Below, one piece after another: positions 15,101-22,800 of a DNA stretch of 64,000 nt (position 1 is its first letter; each line of letters opens with the position of its first letter). A program made the translations under genes and the position numbers. The notes beneath the pieces were generated by a model. It made no database searches. It saw only the letters and a program-made list of their open reading frames with translations, and was not told where the DNA came from. Origin of the DNA: Patiria pectinifera (Eukaryota; Echinodermata; Asteroidea; Valvatida; Asterinidae); assembly GCA_029964075.1 (NCBI GenBank), contig CM057140.1, positions 10,868,643 through 10,932,642 of the forward strand, given 5' to 3'.

Positions 15101-17122
15101 AATGACAGTATACCAGGTGCCATGATTTTACAGGGTGCTTTATACTGTCATTCACTAACAGTCCAGCAAGGTATTTCAAAATGATTTGGTAGTTTTATTT
15201 TGTGATGTTTGCAAATGTTGTATTTTCCCTTTAATGTTAGCTTGGCACAGGGTCAGTGATCCATAATAGTTATACTGGTTATTGTTACTTAACTGGTTTG
15301 GGTTGTGATTTTTCTAGTTTTGTCAATGGTATTGCTCTAGTTGAGATTAATGTTACTTTACTAGTTAGGGTTAATTTTGGCACATTTTCCATTTTTTTTT
15401 GGAAAGTGATTGACTGTTTGGCCAAGAACATGGTGTACAACCCCTTGAGTCCGTCTTGTCCCACCACCTGTGCCAATCCCACTGCCAGCTCCACCTGCAA
15501 CCAGGCAGACAGGGAGGATTGTGTCTGCCCAACAGGCATGATCAAGGAAGGCGAGACCTGCATCGATGAGGAGAGGTGTGGATGTGTTGACCATGTAACC
15601 GGCTTCTACTACAGGGTGAGGGGTTTACCGGGGCATTCTGCGATATTTCTTTTTTTGGGGGGGGGGGGGGGGAGGGAGAGATTTGCTGATGACAAGGTCT
15701 AAATCCACTCAAGGTAAAGAGTTGAATGTTCAGTTAAAGAGACAGAAGTTATCTGCTTGGGTGATATGAAATACATTATAAAAATGTGGCAAGCAGGGTT
15801 AGCTGATCACTAGGCCAAGGGCCACTTGGGATGACAGCTACAGACATGAATTAAGCATGCAGTAGCAGAAGGAATATGTTGAAATTTCTCTTGAACCGAG
15901 ATAAGGTTAAAGTGGGAAAGCAGGACCCTGGCAACGATGTCTACAGTGAACCAGTGCAAGGGGTAAACTTCAGGCACTTCCAATGTTGTTCAAGCGCTAA
16001 TGTGTTAACTGTCTGTCATACTTCTCTTCTGGTCGACAGCAAGGTGAAACGTTCATGACCGCAGATTGCTCCAAAGTCTGTTCCTGCGCAGCCGCCCATG
16101 ATCTCCAATGTGTGCAGTTCCAGTGTCAGCCTCATGAAGTCTGCGGCGCACGAGACGCTGCCCCAGCGTGCATATGTGACAAGGGTTACTTCCGTGACAC
16201 AGATTTGAACACTTGCGAGGGTATGCCGACTCCCCCAGCTTTTTTGCCCCAGAGTTAGAATCAAGCCATCTTAAGTCCTCACAATTCATCACAAGTCAAT
16301 CACAGTGTCACAAATGTGTGAATTTGCCTTATGTAAATGAGCGATGATTTGAGCATGCTATAAAAAAATATGCCATAGGCAACTGAGATGAACATTAAAT
16401 GTTTAATAGTAAGATAGAAGGAGATGCTGAATTTCTAAATATCCTTATTCAGCCTTTGATGTTGATTTTCTGCAATTTTTTCCCTGATAGCTATACCCGT
16501 TCCACAAGTCTTGCTCCGGTCCCAGAGAGAACTGGAGTGCACTACCATCACCTGCGGGGAAGGCTTTATCGATGTCCTAGATGCCAACTTTGGTCCCCGC
16601 GTTGACGAAGTCTGCCTGGAGGGTGAGCCCCCTGCTGACTGCAATGCCGCAGAAGCCAGAGCAATCATGCGCAACCTGTGCCAGGGCCGAGACAAGTGTC
16701 AACTGGATCCCACTACCGTGCAAGCCTTTGGCGAGCCCTGCTATGACGTCCTCAACTACGTCTATGTCAACTTCGCTTGCACCCACAAAGCCATAGAGCA
16801 CGGTGAGCCGCGCTCGCTGCCCTTCGACCTGCGTGTCTGCCAGGACAGCTCCTTGTATCTGGTCTGCAACCAAGGGGAGTATGTATCCATCAAGAGTGCT
16901 TTCTTTGGCCGCCACGCCAACGATCGTTACTGCCTGGATGACAGCACTGAAGCAGCCGAGGAGTACTCGGACCCTACTGCAATGGATAAGGCTGTCGAGC
17001 TGTGCGGAGCCTCATCATCTTCTTGCACTCTCAGGGGGCTCGATTTTGGAGATCCTTGTCAAACAGTGAAAGAATACTTGGAAGTGAGCTACAGCTGCAT
17101 CCCCCAAATCACTGGAGAATAA
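10..17122 (+). CDS. Mosaic VWD/C8/TIL/EGF/SUEL-lectin extracellular protein, 3' part (18 exons)
   Basis: Coding exons: 10-129, 1262-1473, 2599-2706, 4029-4187, 4877-5024, 5323-5502, 5873-6075, 6627-6804, 7145-7737, 8809-8971, 9803-10011, 10501-10602, 11646-11801, 12371-12536, 13844-14017, 15407-15615, 16040-16220, 16491-17122. All junctions are AG/GT and all phases agree, giving about 1,296 residues up to a TAA. Visible domain order: EGF, VWD, C8, TIL, TILa/EGF-like, SUEL lectin x2, EGF, VWD, C8, TIL, TILa/EGF-like, SUEL lectin x2. The first exon begins in mid-codon (two bases), so the 5' part lies outside the window. From family knowledge, VWD-C8-TIL units build disulfide-linked extracellular polymers (von Willebrand factor, zonadhesin, mucins), and SUEL domains bind galactose or rhamnose. 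An adhesive, egg-coat or mucus-like role is inference. Echinoderm footprint adhesives such as sea star Sfp1 have a similar domain set, but orthology is untested. No membrane segment is visible at the C terminus. Confidence 0.9.
130..1261 (+). other. Intron, no gene seen
   Basis: AT-rich intron between the EGF exon and the first VWD exon. I see no coding signal; the short open frames here lack family similarity. A GC-richer stretch at about 830-1020 has several GCG/CGC runs but no recognisable element. Confidence 0.6.
1262..1473 (+). CDS. Exon: VWD domain 1, N-terminal part
   Basis: The exon starts after aacag and ends AAG before GTATGA. It carries the VWD opening signature [19 protein letters not shown] followed by GHCEYILA. 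The GDPHY motif is the usual start of a VWD fold and takes part in calcium binding in this family. Phase in 1, phase out 0. The same exon borders recur in the second module at 9803. Confidence 0.92.
1565..1630 (+). repeat. tRNA-like SINE fragment
   Basis: A short stretch has a tRNA-like anticodon arm (ACATCTGCACTCGTAAGC) and a perfect pol III B-box (GGTTCGAGTCC). It closely resembles the longer copy at 13444. No cloverleaf closes and no intact acceptor stem is present, so this is a SINE remnant rather than a tRNA gene. Confidence 0.55.
2400..2569. repeat. Foldback (inverted-repeat) element, loop core CTCGGCTTCGCC
   Basis: Two arms of about 75 bp are imperfect reverse complements: GTGTTAAACACTATGTTTAAG on the left is mirrored by the right arm ending in GTGTTAAACACC. 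The apex is itself a small hairpin, ACCCTCGGCTTCGCCTTGGGT, at 2473-2493. It sits in a VWD intron. A foldback with different arms but the same apex lies at 19446. Confidence 0.85.
2599..2706 (+). CDS. Exon: VWD domain 1, central part
   Basis: Thirty-six codons, phase 0 to 0, acceptor tttgcag, donor GTAAGT. The segment reads [19 protein letters not shown] and onward and corresponds to the middle beta-strands of VWD. Its partner in module 2 is the exon at 10501. Confidence 0.88.
3174..3221. repeat. Short perfect inverted repeat
   Basis: ATGAGTTGAAAGAT at 3174-3187 is mirrored exactly at 3208-3221, with a further imperfect palindrome in the spacer. It is intronic and no function is evident. Confidence 0.7.
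3533..3945. repeat. Tandem repeat, about 149-bp unit, nearly 3 copies
   Basis: GTCTGAGGACTTGGAACA recurs at 3533, 3683 and 3831, giving periods of 150 and 148 bp. The copies are highly alike across the whole unit. The repeat lies inside the intron before the third VWD exon. Open frames through it on both strands are a by-product of the repetition. Confidence 0.9.
4029..4187 (+). CDS. Exon: VWD domain 1, C-terminal part with GLCG motif
   Basis: Fifty-three codons, phase 0 to 0, donor GTATTT. It contains [16 protein letters not shown], the conserved end of VWD. In von Willebrand factor the motif is CGLCG; here the first cysteine of the pair is replaced (E-G-L-C-G), so the vicinal cysteine pair is absent. 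Partner exon: 11646. Confidence 0.92.
4877..5024 (+). CDS. Exon: VWD-C8 linker and start of C8 domain 1
   Basis: The exon starts after atgcag, phase 0 to 1. It reads [20 protein letters not shown] and ends [11 protein letters not shown]. The FG-SW motif and cysteine spacing are typical of the VWD to C8 transition. Partner exon: 12371. Confidence 0.88.
5323..5502 (+). CDS. Exon: C8 domain 1
   Basis: Phase 1 to 1. It contains [20 protein letters not shown] and ends with [10 protein letters not shown], the classic C8 cysteine pattern ending in a W-R motif. In this family C8 packs between VWD and TIL with intramolecular disulfides. Partner exon: 13844. Confidence 0.92.
5605..5750. repeat. 11-bp minisatellite (AATCACATGGC)n
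   Basis: About 13 near-perfect copies of AATCACATGGC, with a few single-base variants such as GGTAATC and GCAGTC. The repeat is intronic, between the C8 and TIL exons. Because 11 is not a multiple of 3 and the unit lacks stops, open frames run through it; they are not coding. Confidence 0.97.
5873..6075 (+). CDS. Exon: TIL domain 1
   Basis: Phase 1 to 0, acceptor ccttgcag, donor GTAAGA. It reads [20 protein letters not shown], then [16 protein letters not shown] and [11 protein letters not shown], the trypsin-inhibitor-like cysteine-rich pattern found after C8 in VWF, zonadhesin and mucins. Partner exon: 15407. Confidence 0.92.
6627..6804 (+). CDS. Exon: TILa / EGF-like module 1
   Basis: Phase 0 to 1, acceptor cggcag. 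It starts [20 protein letters not shown] (TILa or VWC-like) and ends [16 protein letters not shown] (EGF-like, GDG motif). This TIL-TILa order is typical of zonadhesin and IgGFc-binding proteins. Partner exon: 16040. Confidence 0.85.
7145..7737 (+). CDS. Exon: SUEL-type lectin domains 1 and 2
   Basis: Large exon, 593 nt, phase 1 to 0. Two galactose/rhamnose-binding lectin domains lie in tandem. The second has canonical motifs: [11 protein letters not shown], then [14 protein letters not shown], completed by IHYRC in the next exon. The first is divergent: the usual F-x-DPC segment reads [18 protein letters not shown] and lacks that cysteine. Sugar binding is known for the family; the ligand here is unknown. 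Confidence 0.9.
7994..8341. mobile_element. TTAA-bounded foldback element (possible piggyBac-like MITE)
   Basis: The left end TTAACCCTAGCTCC and the right end GGTTAGGGTTAA are inverted, and both are followed inward by related AAAATCCATC segments. TTAA at both ends fits piggyBac-type insertion. There is no coding capacity. It is intronic. The arms are degraded, so the class call is tentative. Confidence 0.5.
8628..8685 (-). repeat. tRNA-like SINE fragment, minus strand
   Basis: On the minus strand this reads CTGCACTAGGAGGCAGGAGG followed by TGTGGGTTCGAGTCCCACT, a perfect B-box with flanking T-arm. It is related to the copies at 1565, 13444 and 28168. The 5' half is missing. Confidence 0.55.
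8809..8971 (+). CDS. Exon: end of SUEL domain 2 and EGF-like domain 2
   Basis: Phase 0 to 1, acceptor tctgtag. It begins IHYRCDT, closing SUEL domain 2, then has an acidic linker and an EGF domain ([26 protein letters not shown]). It links module 1 to module 2, just as the EGF exon at 10 precedes module 1. Confidence 0.92.
9393..9622. repeat. Foldback element, about 35-bp arms
   Basis: GGATTAAGGAAAAAATGTTG at 9393 is mirrored by 9588-9622, and both arms continue into a GCAACC-GAC-CCACT motif. The left arm closely resembles sequence at 30588-30625, so this is a dispersed family. It is intronic. Confidence 0.75.
9803..10011 (+). CDS. Exon: VWD domain 2, N-terminal part
   Basis: Phase 1 to 0, acceptor gtaccag, donor GTGAGT. 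It carries [19 protein letters not shown] and [10 protein letters not shown], the VWD opening motif again. Length 209 nt against 212 for its partner exon at 1262. Confidence 0.93.
10501..10602 (+). CDS. Exon: VWD domain 2, central part
   Basis: Thirty-four codons, phase 0 to 0, acceptor ctccttag, donor GTAAGA. It begins [20 protein letters not shown]. Partner of the exon at 2599. Confidence 0.88.
10603..11645 (+). other. Intron; degraded dispersed repeat only
   Basis: No gene seen. At about 11039-11105 a stretch (TTTCATAGCGCTGCTAAG and onward) resembles 9017-9060 (ATTTCATGACACTGCTCAG), suggesting an interspersed repeat. Confidence 0.45.
11646..11801 (+). CDS. Exon: VWD domain 2, C-terminal part with GLCG motif
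   Basis: Fifty-two codons, phase 0 to 0. It contains [20 protein letters not shown]. As in module 1, the vicinal cysteine of CGLCG is replaced by glutamate. Partner of the exon at 4029. Confidence 0.92.
12137..12318. mobile_element. MITE-like foldback, about 180 bp
   Basis: The left end CCCAATTGACCTATCGCCG is mirrored by the right end CGCGATAGGCTAGTTGGG. It has no coding capacity and sits in the intron just upstream of the exon at 12371. Confidence 0.6.
12371..12536 (+). CDS. Exon: VWD-C8 linker and start of C8 domain 2
   Basis: Phase 0 to 1, acceptor ctcatag, donor GTAAAC. It reads [19 protein letters not shown] and ends [11 protein letters not shown]. Partner of the exon at 4877. Confidence 0.88.
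13281..13306. repeat. (ACAAC)n microsatellite
   Basis: About five copies of ACAAC in the intron between the VWD-C8 linker and C8 exons. Confidence 0.9.
13444..13515 (+). repeat. tRNA-Thr-like SINE head
   Basis: The A-box-like TGGTCAAGTGGTTAAGACA, an anticodon loop CTCGTAA (CGT, Thr) and the B-box GGTTCGAGTCC have tRNA spacing. The acceptor stem does not pair, and related fragments occur at 1565, 8628 and 28168. It is therefore called a SINE, not a functional tRNA gene. Confidence 0.65.
13844..14017 (+). CDS. Exon: C8 domain 2
   Basis: Phase 1 to 1, acceptor tgttcag, donor GTAAGT. It contains [19 protein letters not shown] and ends [11 protein letters not shown]. Partner of the exon at 5323, ending with the same NWRRQ-FC motif. 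Confidence 0.92.
14018..15406 (+). other. Intron with decayed GTTACTTTACTAGT repeats
   Basis: No coding signal. Between about 14550-14710 and 15270-15375, variants of GTTACTTTACTAGTTAGGGT recur several times, suggesting an old tandem or dispersed repeat. Confidence 0.4.
15407..15615 (+). CDS. Exon: TIL domain 2
   Basis: Phase 1 to 0. The acceptor after a T-run and ggaaag is weaker than most here but is set by frame and family. It reads [34 protein letters not shown] and [13 protein letters not shown]. Partner of the exon at 5873. A run of about 17 G lies 40 bases beyond the donor, at 15656-15672. Confidence 0.9.
16040..16220 (+). CDS. Exon: TILa / EGF-like module 2
   Basis: Phase 0 to 1, acceptor gtcgacag, donor GTATGC. 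It reads [20 protein letters not shown] and ends [17 protein letters not shown]. Partner of the exon at 6627. Confidence 0.87.
16491..17122 (+). CDS. Terminal coding exon: SUEL-type lectin domains 3 and 4
   Basis: Phase 1 in, TAA at 17120-17122. Domain 3 has [11 protein letters not shown], then [19 protein letters not shown]. Domain 4 has [12 protein letters not shown], then [20 protein letters not shown]. Both keep the (D/E)PC motif, unlike domain 1. The protein ends IPQITGE right after the last lectin domain, with no membrane anchor. Confidence 0.93.
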
Positions 17123-17133
17123 GCATGGAACAG

Positions 17134-17496
17134 GTGAGAATTCGTAGATTTTAGTTCTTGGTAATGAATTGAAGCAAACCTCCTTTTTAAGGATCTAGGA
17201 AGGCTAGGGTTCAAATATCATGTTCAAATATACTTGCCACTGACTAATATCAGTCACACAGCATGGCAAACAAATGGACCGAGACATATAATTTCTATTT
17301 GATTGTTTTTCAGAAAAATTTAAGTAAATGTAAATCAAACAAGAGTATGGATATTGGGATTGGATTGCAATTTAATTCACACCAAATTCCTCAACTGGAG
17401 ACTGAAAGAATTGTGTTAGAAATTAGCTATAACTATTTATAAAATGCATACTTTTCTGAAAGAAAGTTGTCTTTATTATTTTCACTTTTCTTACAG
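17134..17496 (+). other. Probable intron in the 3' UTR
   Basis: A good donor (CAG/GTGAGA) lies 11 bases after the stop codon and a good acceptor (tttcttacag) ends at 17496. An intron this close to the stop would not be expected to trigger nonsense-mediated decay. Prediction from sequence only. Confidence 0.55.
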
Positions 17497-18533
17497 CTGC
17501 ATGGGCATCGGACATAGAACGGAGATGCGAATTTGAACACGTCACAAAACTCGGTTTGGGTTAGTTTACACTTTTTTTGATTTGGTTGACATGTTTTAGT
17601 TTAAATATTAAGTACAAAAATACATAAATTCTGGTGATTCTGATGCAGCAGAGAATGCAAGTTTTGCACCTTTCTTTGCTGCAAGTGCATTAACAGTTGG
17701 TTTTGATCTCTGAGTTTAAAAAAAAAATGTTACAACCACTCCGCTCCCTGAGAAAAAGTAACCGTACAGATTTCTGTCCGACTATTCCCCTCAACCTTTC
17801 CCAAGGAAAACGGGAGTGTGCACTTCTTCAAAAGCCAGCTTTAGTTACCGTTTGACAGTAGTTGTAGTTTTTAAAGTAGATAAACATCACATAGCAATTT
17901 AAGAACATATAACTAGTTATGAACATTATAGTGGGTAAAAAAAACACAGTGTTTCTTGTTTGTGGTTCTAACCACTGCTTTTATTTTGGTTGCTCGTGTT
18001 AAATTTGATTTCTTTGATTTTCCCAAAAGAGACAACATATATCACATGAGCATGCATGCATGAAACCTTTGCTGGTATTTATTTTGACCGATTGATTTAA
18101 CACCATTTATTCTTTTTGAAAAGTTTTGTTCCATAGCCCAGCATAGTTGAAAAAGATTTATTTTGTTTCCATACCTTAACTGCATGAGTTGGAATTTAGC
18201 ATTTGAAAAGGGTTTAAGAAATTATATTCTTTGTTTTTCGTTAATGAAGTCGTGATTTGTTTTTCCGTCACAAAATTTAAAAAGTTAGTCAACATCATTT
18301 TGGCGCAACCAGTCTTGCATGGGCCAATAGCACATTTTTTTAATCATTTTATTCTTTTTCTTCTTGTTTCGGCCACAAGCAAAGTTTTATTTTTTATTGA
18401 TAATATTTAGAGGATATGGAAACATTGAAGTGCGAATACCCATCAAAGTCTGCCCCACGCATTTCTGGTTGTGGAGAAACTCATAATGATGTGTTATGTT
18501 GTGTTTAAAAATTATTTGTAGAATGATATGTAA

Positions 18534-18634
18534 AATAAAAAATAAATTCTCAAAATGGGTGAATTTAGTAAGAAGGGCAATTGGTTAATTACTTGCTTTT
18601 GTTTTCTTTTTTTTCTTTGAAAGCTAACAATAAA
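18534..18634 (+). promoter_or_regulatory. Candidate polyadenylation signals of the mosaic gene
   Basis: AATAAA occurs at 18534, 18541 and 18629 in AT-rich sequence about 1.4-1.5 kb after the stop codon. Which one is used cannot be told from sequence. Confidence 0.4.
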
Positions 18635-19445
18635 GAAATGCATGCATTGATACTTTTGTTTGAGTTACTTTTTTGATTTGACATTATTTTGTTTTATTTT
18701 GTTACATTCCATTTTATTTCTATAAACAAAATGTTTCATGAATAACTATAGAAATATTTCACAAAATGTCAATAGAATACGCTGATCACATTTAAAGGAA
18801 GGCACATCATTGCACACAAACTGAACAATATGTGTTCCAGAGTGGCAACATTTATCACTGTTGTACCACGGTAATAGATTGTGAATATTTATTGGTCAAG
18901 AGTGGATCATGTGACATGCCACAAAAATGCATGGGCATTGTACGCTGTGGTACGTGAGTGATGTACCCCACAGGGTACAATACCTTGATTTTTCCAACTT
19001 TTGAAAATGTCATTTTCACTGGGTTGTATTATATTAGTGTGACCTCGGGAATGAGGTTGTAGCTACGCTGGTAATACGTAAATTGATGTATGTTCCTGTC
19101 AGATGTGCCATGAGGGACAGTGAAGCACTATTTCTACTATGACCGCGCTTGTTATTTACATCGTTGTCACTGTTTGTCTGCTTATTTTAACTGTGCCAAT
19201 TTTGCCGAAATGATGTCGGCAGATGACAACAGGTCGCCTCCAAAAAAAGAAGTTTCTCTCTTGTTTCAAAGACAAGATCAGAAATTTGATTTTTGAACAG
19301 GACAGCATCTGCACAAAAAAAAATACGGACAAATCTGTGCGAATAGTTCACCAAGTACCGCGACAGGAACAGACCAGTTTCAGAAATTACCAGTGACAGA
19401 ATTGAACAGCTGTAAATGTTATCTATAACTGTGGTAAAACAAAAA

Positions 19446-19580
19446 AATTGTTGCCTGCTGTGATGGGGTCCATTGGTTTTGTACACCTTCGGGGGCAAAT
19501 GGCACCCTCGGCTTCGCCTTGGGTGCCAAAATCTCGGGTGTACAAAACACTACGGACCCTGTCACAGCAAGCAACAATTG
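19446..19580. repeat. Foldback element, loop core CTCGGCTTCGCC
   Basis: The left arm (AATTGTTGCCTGCTGTGATG and onward, through TTTTGTACACC) is mirrored by a right arm ending CACAGCAAGCAACAATT. The apex, CACCCTCGGCTTCGCCTTGGGTG, matches the apex of the 2400-2569 foldback although the arms differ. It lies just past the ADCK5 stop, probably in or near its 3' UTR. Confidence 0.85.
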
Positions 19581-19741
19581 TATAGTAAAGTTTCTCTACA
19601 AACAAGTTCCACAGGTTTCTAAATATACTTTACGAAGGATCTAATACATACACACGTAATTTATATAAGTAAAACCAAAGTTATTTGGGCCTGCTACAAA
19701 AATTGTACTTAAAATGTGTGGGTATCACGTGGTTCTCTGAA

Positions 19742-19868
19742 TCACAACGGTCGCAAACTGTCCATGATGTCATGTCCACTGCCCGTCGGTTTTGAAGGAA
19801 ATGTCCAGCCGAAACGGAACATCAAACGAATGACAAAACTCGTCAGAGAATTCAGGACTTGATCAGAT
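19742..19868 (-). CDS. ADCK5: ADCK5 exon 14 (terminal)
   Basis: [20 protein letters not shown] and onward, ending SLRPL and a TGA at 19744-19742. The acceptor is ttcatgcag. Phase agrees with exon 13. Similarity to other ADCK5 C termini is weak. Confidence 0.68.
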
Positions 19869-22800
19869 CTGCATGAAATAGAACACGAAGGCAATCAAAA
19901 GTATATCATACATGTAAGTAAGATTTTAGGCTTTGCATGGTGGAGATACTAATGAATGAAAGGTTTGCGGTAAACACCATGTGCGAATAATTTCTCAACT
20001 AAAAGTATATCATGGACACGGCTATATTTGACTCGTAACCCTCATTCTGTCTGAGCAATACCGGCTACACTCTATGGCACTACAATACAACAGTTGTGAT
20101 GAATTAGGTAAATTGCAGTGTTGAGGTAGGTGGTCTTTCACAACAAAAAAGTGCATACATTAGTCTAAGAGCTTAACGTTGTTATGGTTTGATACGTGAT
20201 AACCAGCCACCACGAGAGGATGTTATCATGACCAACCAATATCACCCACCAGTGGCACACCCAAAGGGGGACCAACAATTTTGGGCAAGATTTTAGAAAA
20301 ATTTGTAACTTATAAAAAATGTGAAAAAAAAATAAAATTTGTGAGCCCCCCCCCCCAAATCAAATCCTGGGTGCACCGATGTCACCCACGAACCTGTTAG
20401 GAACGTCTAGGGAAATTCGTTTTTGACCATCTCACAGAATCATCCCCCTCCCCCCTTCTGTGAGATGGTCAAAAGAACCCGGCTCCTTCAGGGTTAACCA
20501 AAAGCTACATGAATATCTATTGTAGCTCTACGCTAAGGCAATGAAGAGCTCAATGTGACAAAGGAAACTGCTCAAGAGCACAACAATATAACACCCCCCC
20601 CCCAGACCCGACGGGATGCAAGCCTTTGATTGCAGAGTTTACTTGCAACACAGCAAGTTGAACTTACTCCATACCTTAACCTATTAATTCAACTTTAGTT
20701 GATCAGCACTCCACTTTGCAAACTCAAAGTGTTCTGACCTACCTGAGAGTAAAATCATAGATGAATTGATGCCATGATGCCCGTACTCTTCCAGCAAAGG
20801 TTCTGTCTTCCGACTCAAAAAACATGGAACCTGCAGCACTGTAAGTATAACAAGTCAACAATTAAAAGTAAATCTTTTAAGCATCTGTTATTATTTTTCT
20901 TCACACCATTGACCATCCAGCTTTTAAGATACATCTCTGGTGCCAAAGTTACAAAACTGTAATTTTCAAAAACAGTTAGTTCCCACAGCAACTGTGATTA
21001 GTTTTCTTCCCACCATGAACCATCCAGCCTTAAAGATACATCTCCGGTGCCAAAATTAAAAAAAACTGTAAACTTCAAAAACAGTGACTCCCTTATTTAT
21101 ATTATTAAGTGAACATAGTTTATAACTGCAACGAATTGGGAATATTTTCTCAGATTTCTTTTCTCAAAGAAACAGCAGCACACCCCTTTTCAAGTCAAGG
21201 AGTTAGTCTTAAACTCTTATCAGGGTGTCCTTATTTCTAGGGTTCTCATATTTTCTTTTGCCTCTGATGAAGTAGGGTCGGTCATCAGTTGAAAATAATA
21301 AAAACCTGGGAAAAAAAACTGCAGTAGCAACTGTGAAGGTGGTTAAAGTAAATGATGACAAGTGCGTCTTGTCTCTAGTTCTGCTTTTTTTGCAATAAGT
21401 TTATCATGAGTTGATTACTGAATAAAATAATGAAACCATATTAGCAAGATGTAGTGGACTTTTAATACATTATATCTGCACTATAGCCCACTAACGTGCA
21501 ATGTTTTGGCTATAGTGGCAGCCATGACATACCAGTATTAACCCCTTGACACTGGTTTTGTTCGGCCACGGACAGCTGCACATTGGGTGGAATGTGTACG
21601 CGCAGGCATTCAGCCGTTGTCTATGAACAAATGTGCTATGCAGCAGGAATAGGGCAATAGCAGTCCCTCGGCCTTTATCGAGCCTGCATCTAGAGCCATC
21701 AGCCAGCGTTAAGGGGTTAAAGGTATACTATATTGGCACGATGAGAGGCAGGGTCCTGTTATCTTGTGGAATTCTATACCAGCGTGCCTGGGATTTTTTT
21801 TACTTCACGAAAGAATTATTGTATTCATTTTCAAAAGCTTTTCAAATAAGACAGAACCTGATTGCCTGAATATTGTATTCATTATTTTGTTTCATTTGTT
21901 ATTTTTTTTTAACGGGGCTCCAGACAGGGTTGGTGGTAATAATTGGTGTTGTTTCGTGGGTCAGAGCCCAAAATAGGGTCGGTCAGAAATGAGAACCAAA
22001 GGAAAAGAAAGGGACATCATTATAAGCACATTAAACCAATATAAAGTACCAATATTTGATTATGCTTTGTGAAGTGCAATGATATTAAGTTAGTTTTGTG
22101 TTATTCGTATTTTGGGATGAAGCCTAGGAGACAACTGATGACTACCCCCAAAACGTAATAGTCCAGGTGAGATTCGAACCTGAGCCATACCAAACAAACT
22201 GTGCACTTACCATCTGCCCATTGTCACGAGGTAGTTGACTGGCTGGCCAAAGGTCCGATCAATGGAGCGTACTGTGTTCATATTTCTGAAGGGAAACAAA
22301 AAAGTTGTCAAATAGTGTATTAGCCCATACCAAAGCTATTAATCAGATATAGATTTATAGTGTTCCTGAATATGCTTTCGAATATCTTCCTAATACAGCC
22401 GACTCTAATCCAGTCTGTTGTTTTTTATTGAAAGTCTGTCGGTCTGGTTTTTTTTTTATATTGAAAACATGAATCCCACCCTTCAGGGCATCTTGGCTGT
22501 AAAGCCGTGTAAACACATTGTACAACAGGCGTTAAAGTGAGCATCCTTTACCGAAATATTAAATACAGCGACTTGGGCAGTGACACGATAAAGTCGTTCA
22601 TTCTTGCCATCATCAGCTCTGTCTGGCCCTGGTTCATCTTGCGGTACTCCTTGGCCATCTTGCGCATCTCCTCAGGGGGCATGATGAAGGTCATGTGCAG
22701 CCCCCGGCGTGCCTTCATGTTGATTGGCCGCTGGGTGACCATCATCCCAAAGAGCAGGTACTCTGTGAATCGTAAGTCATATGATGGTTGATGTGTTAGG

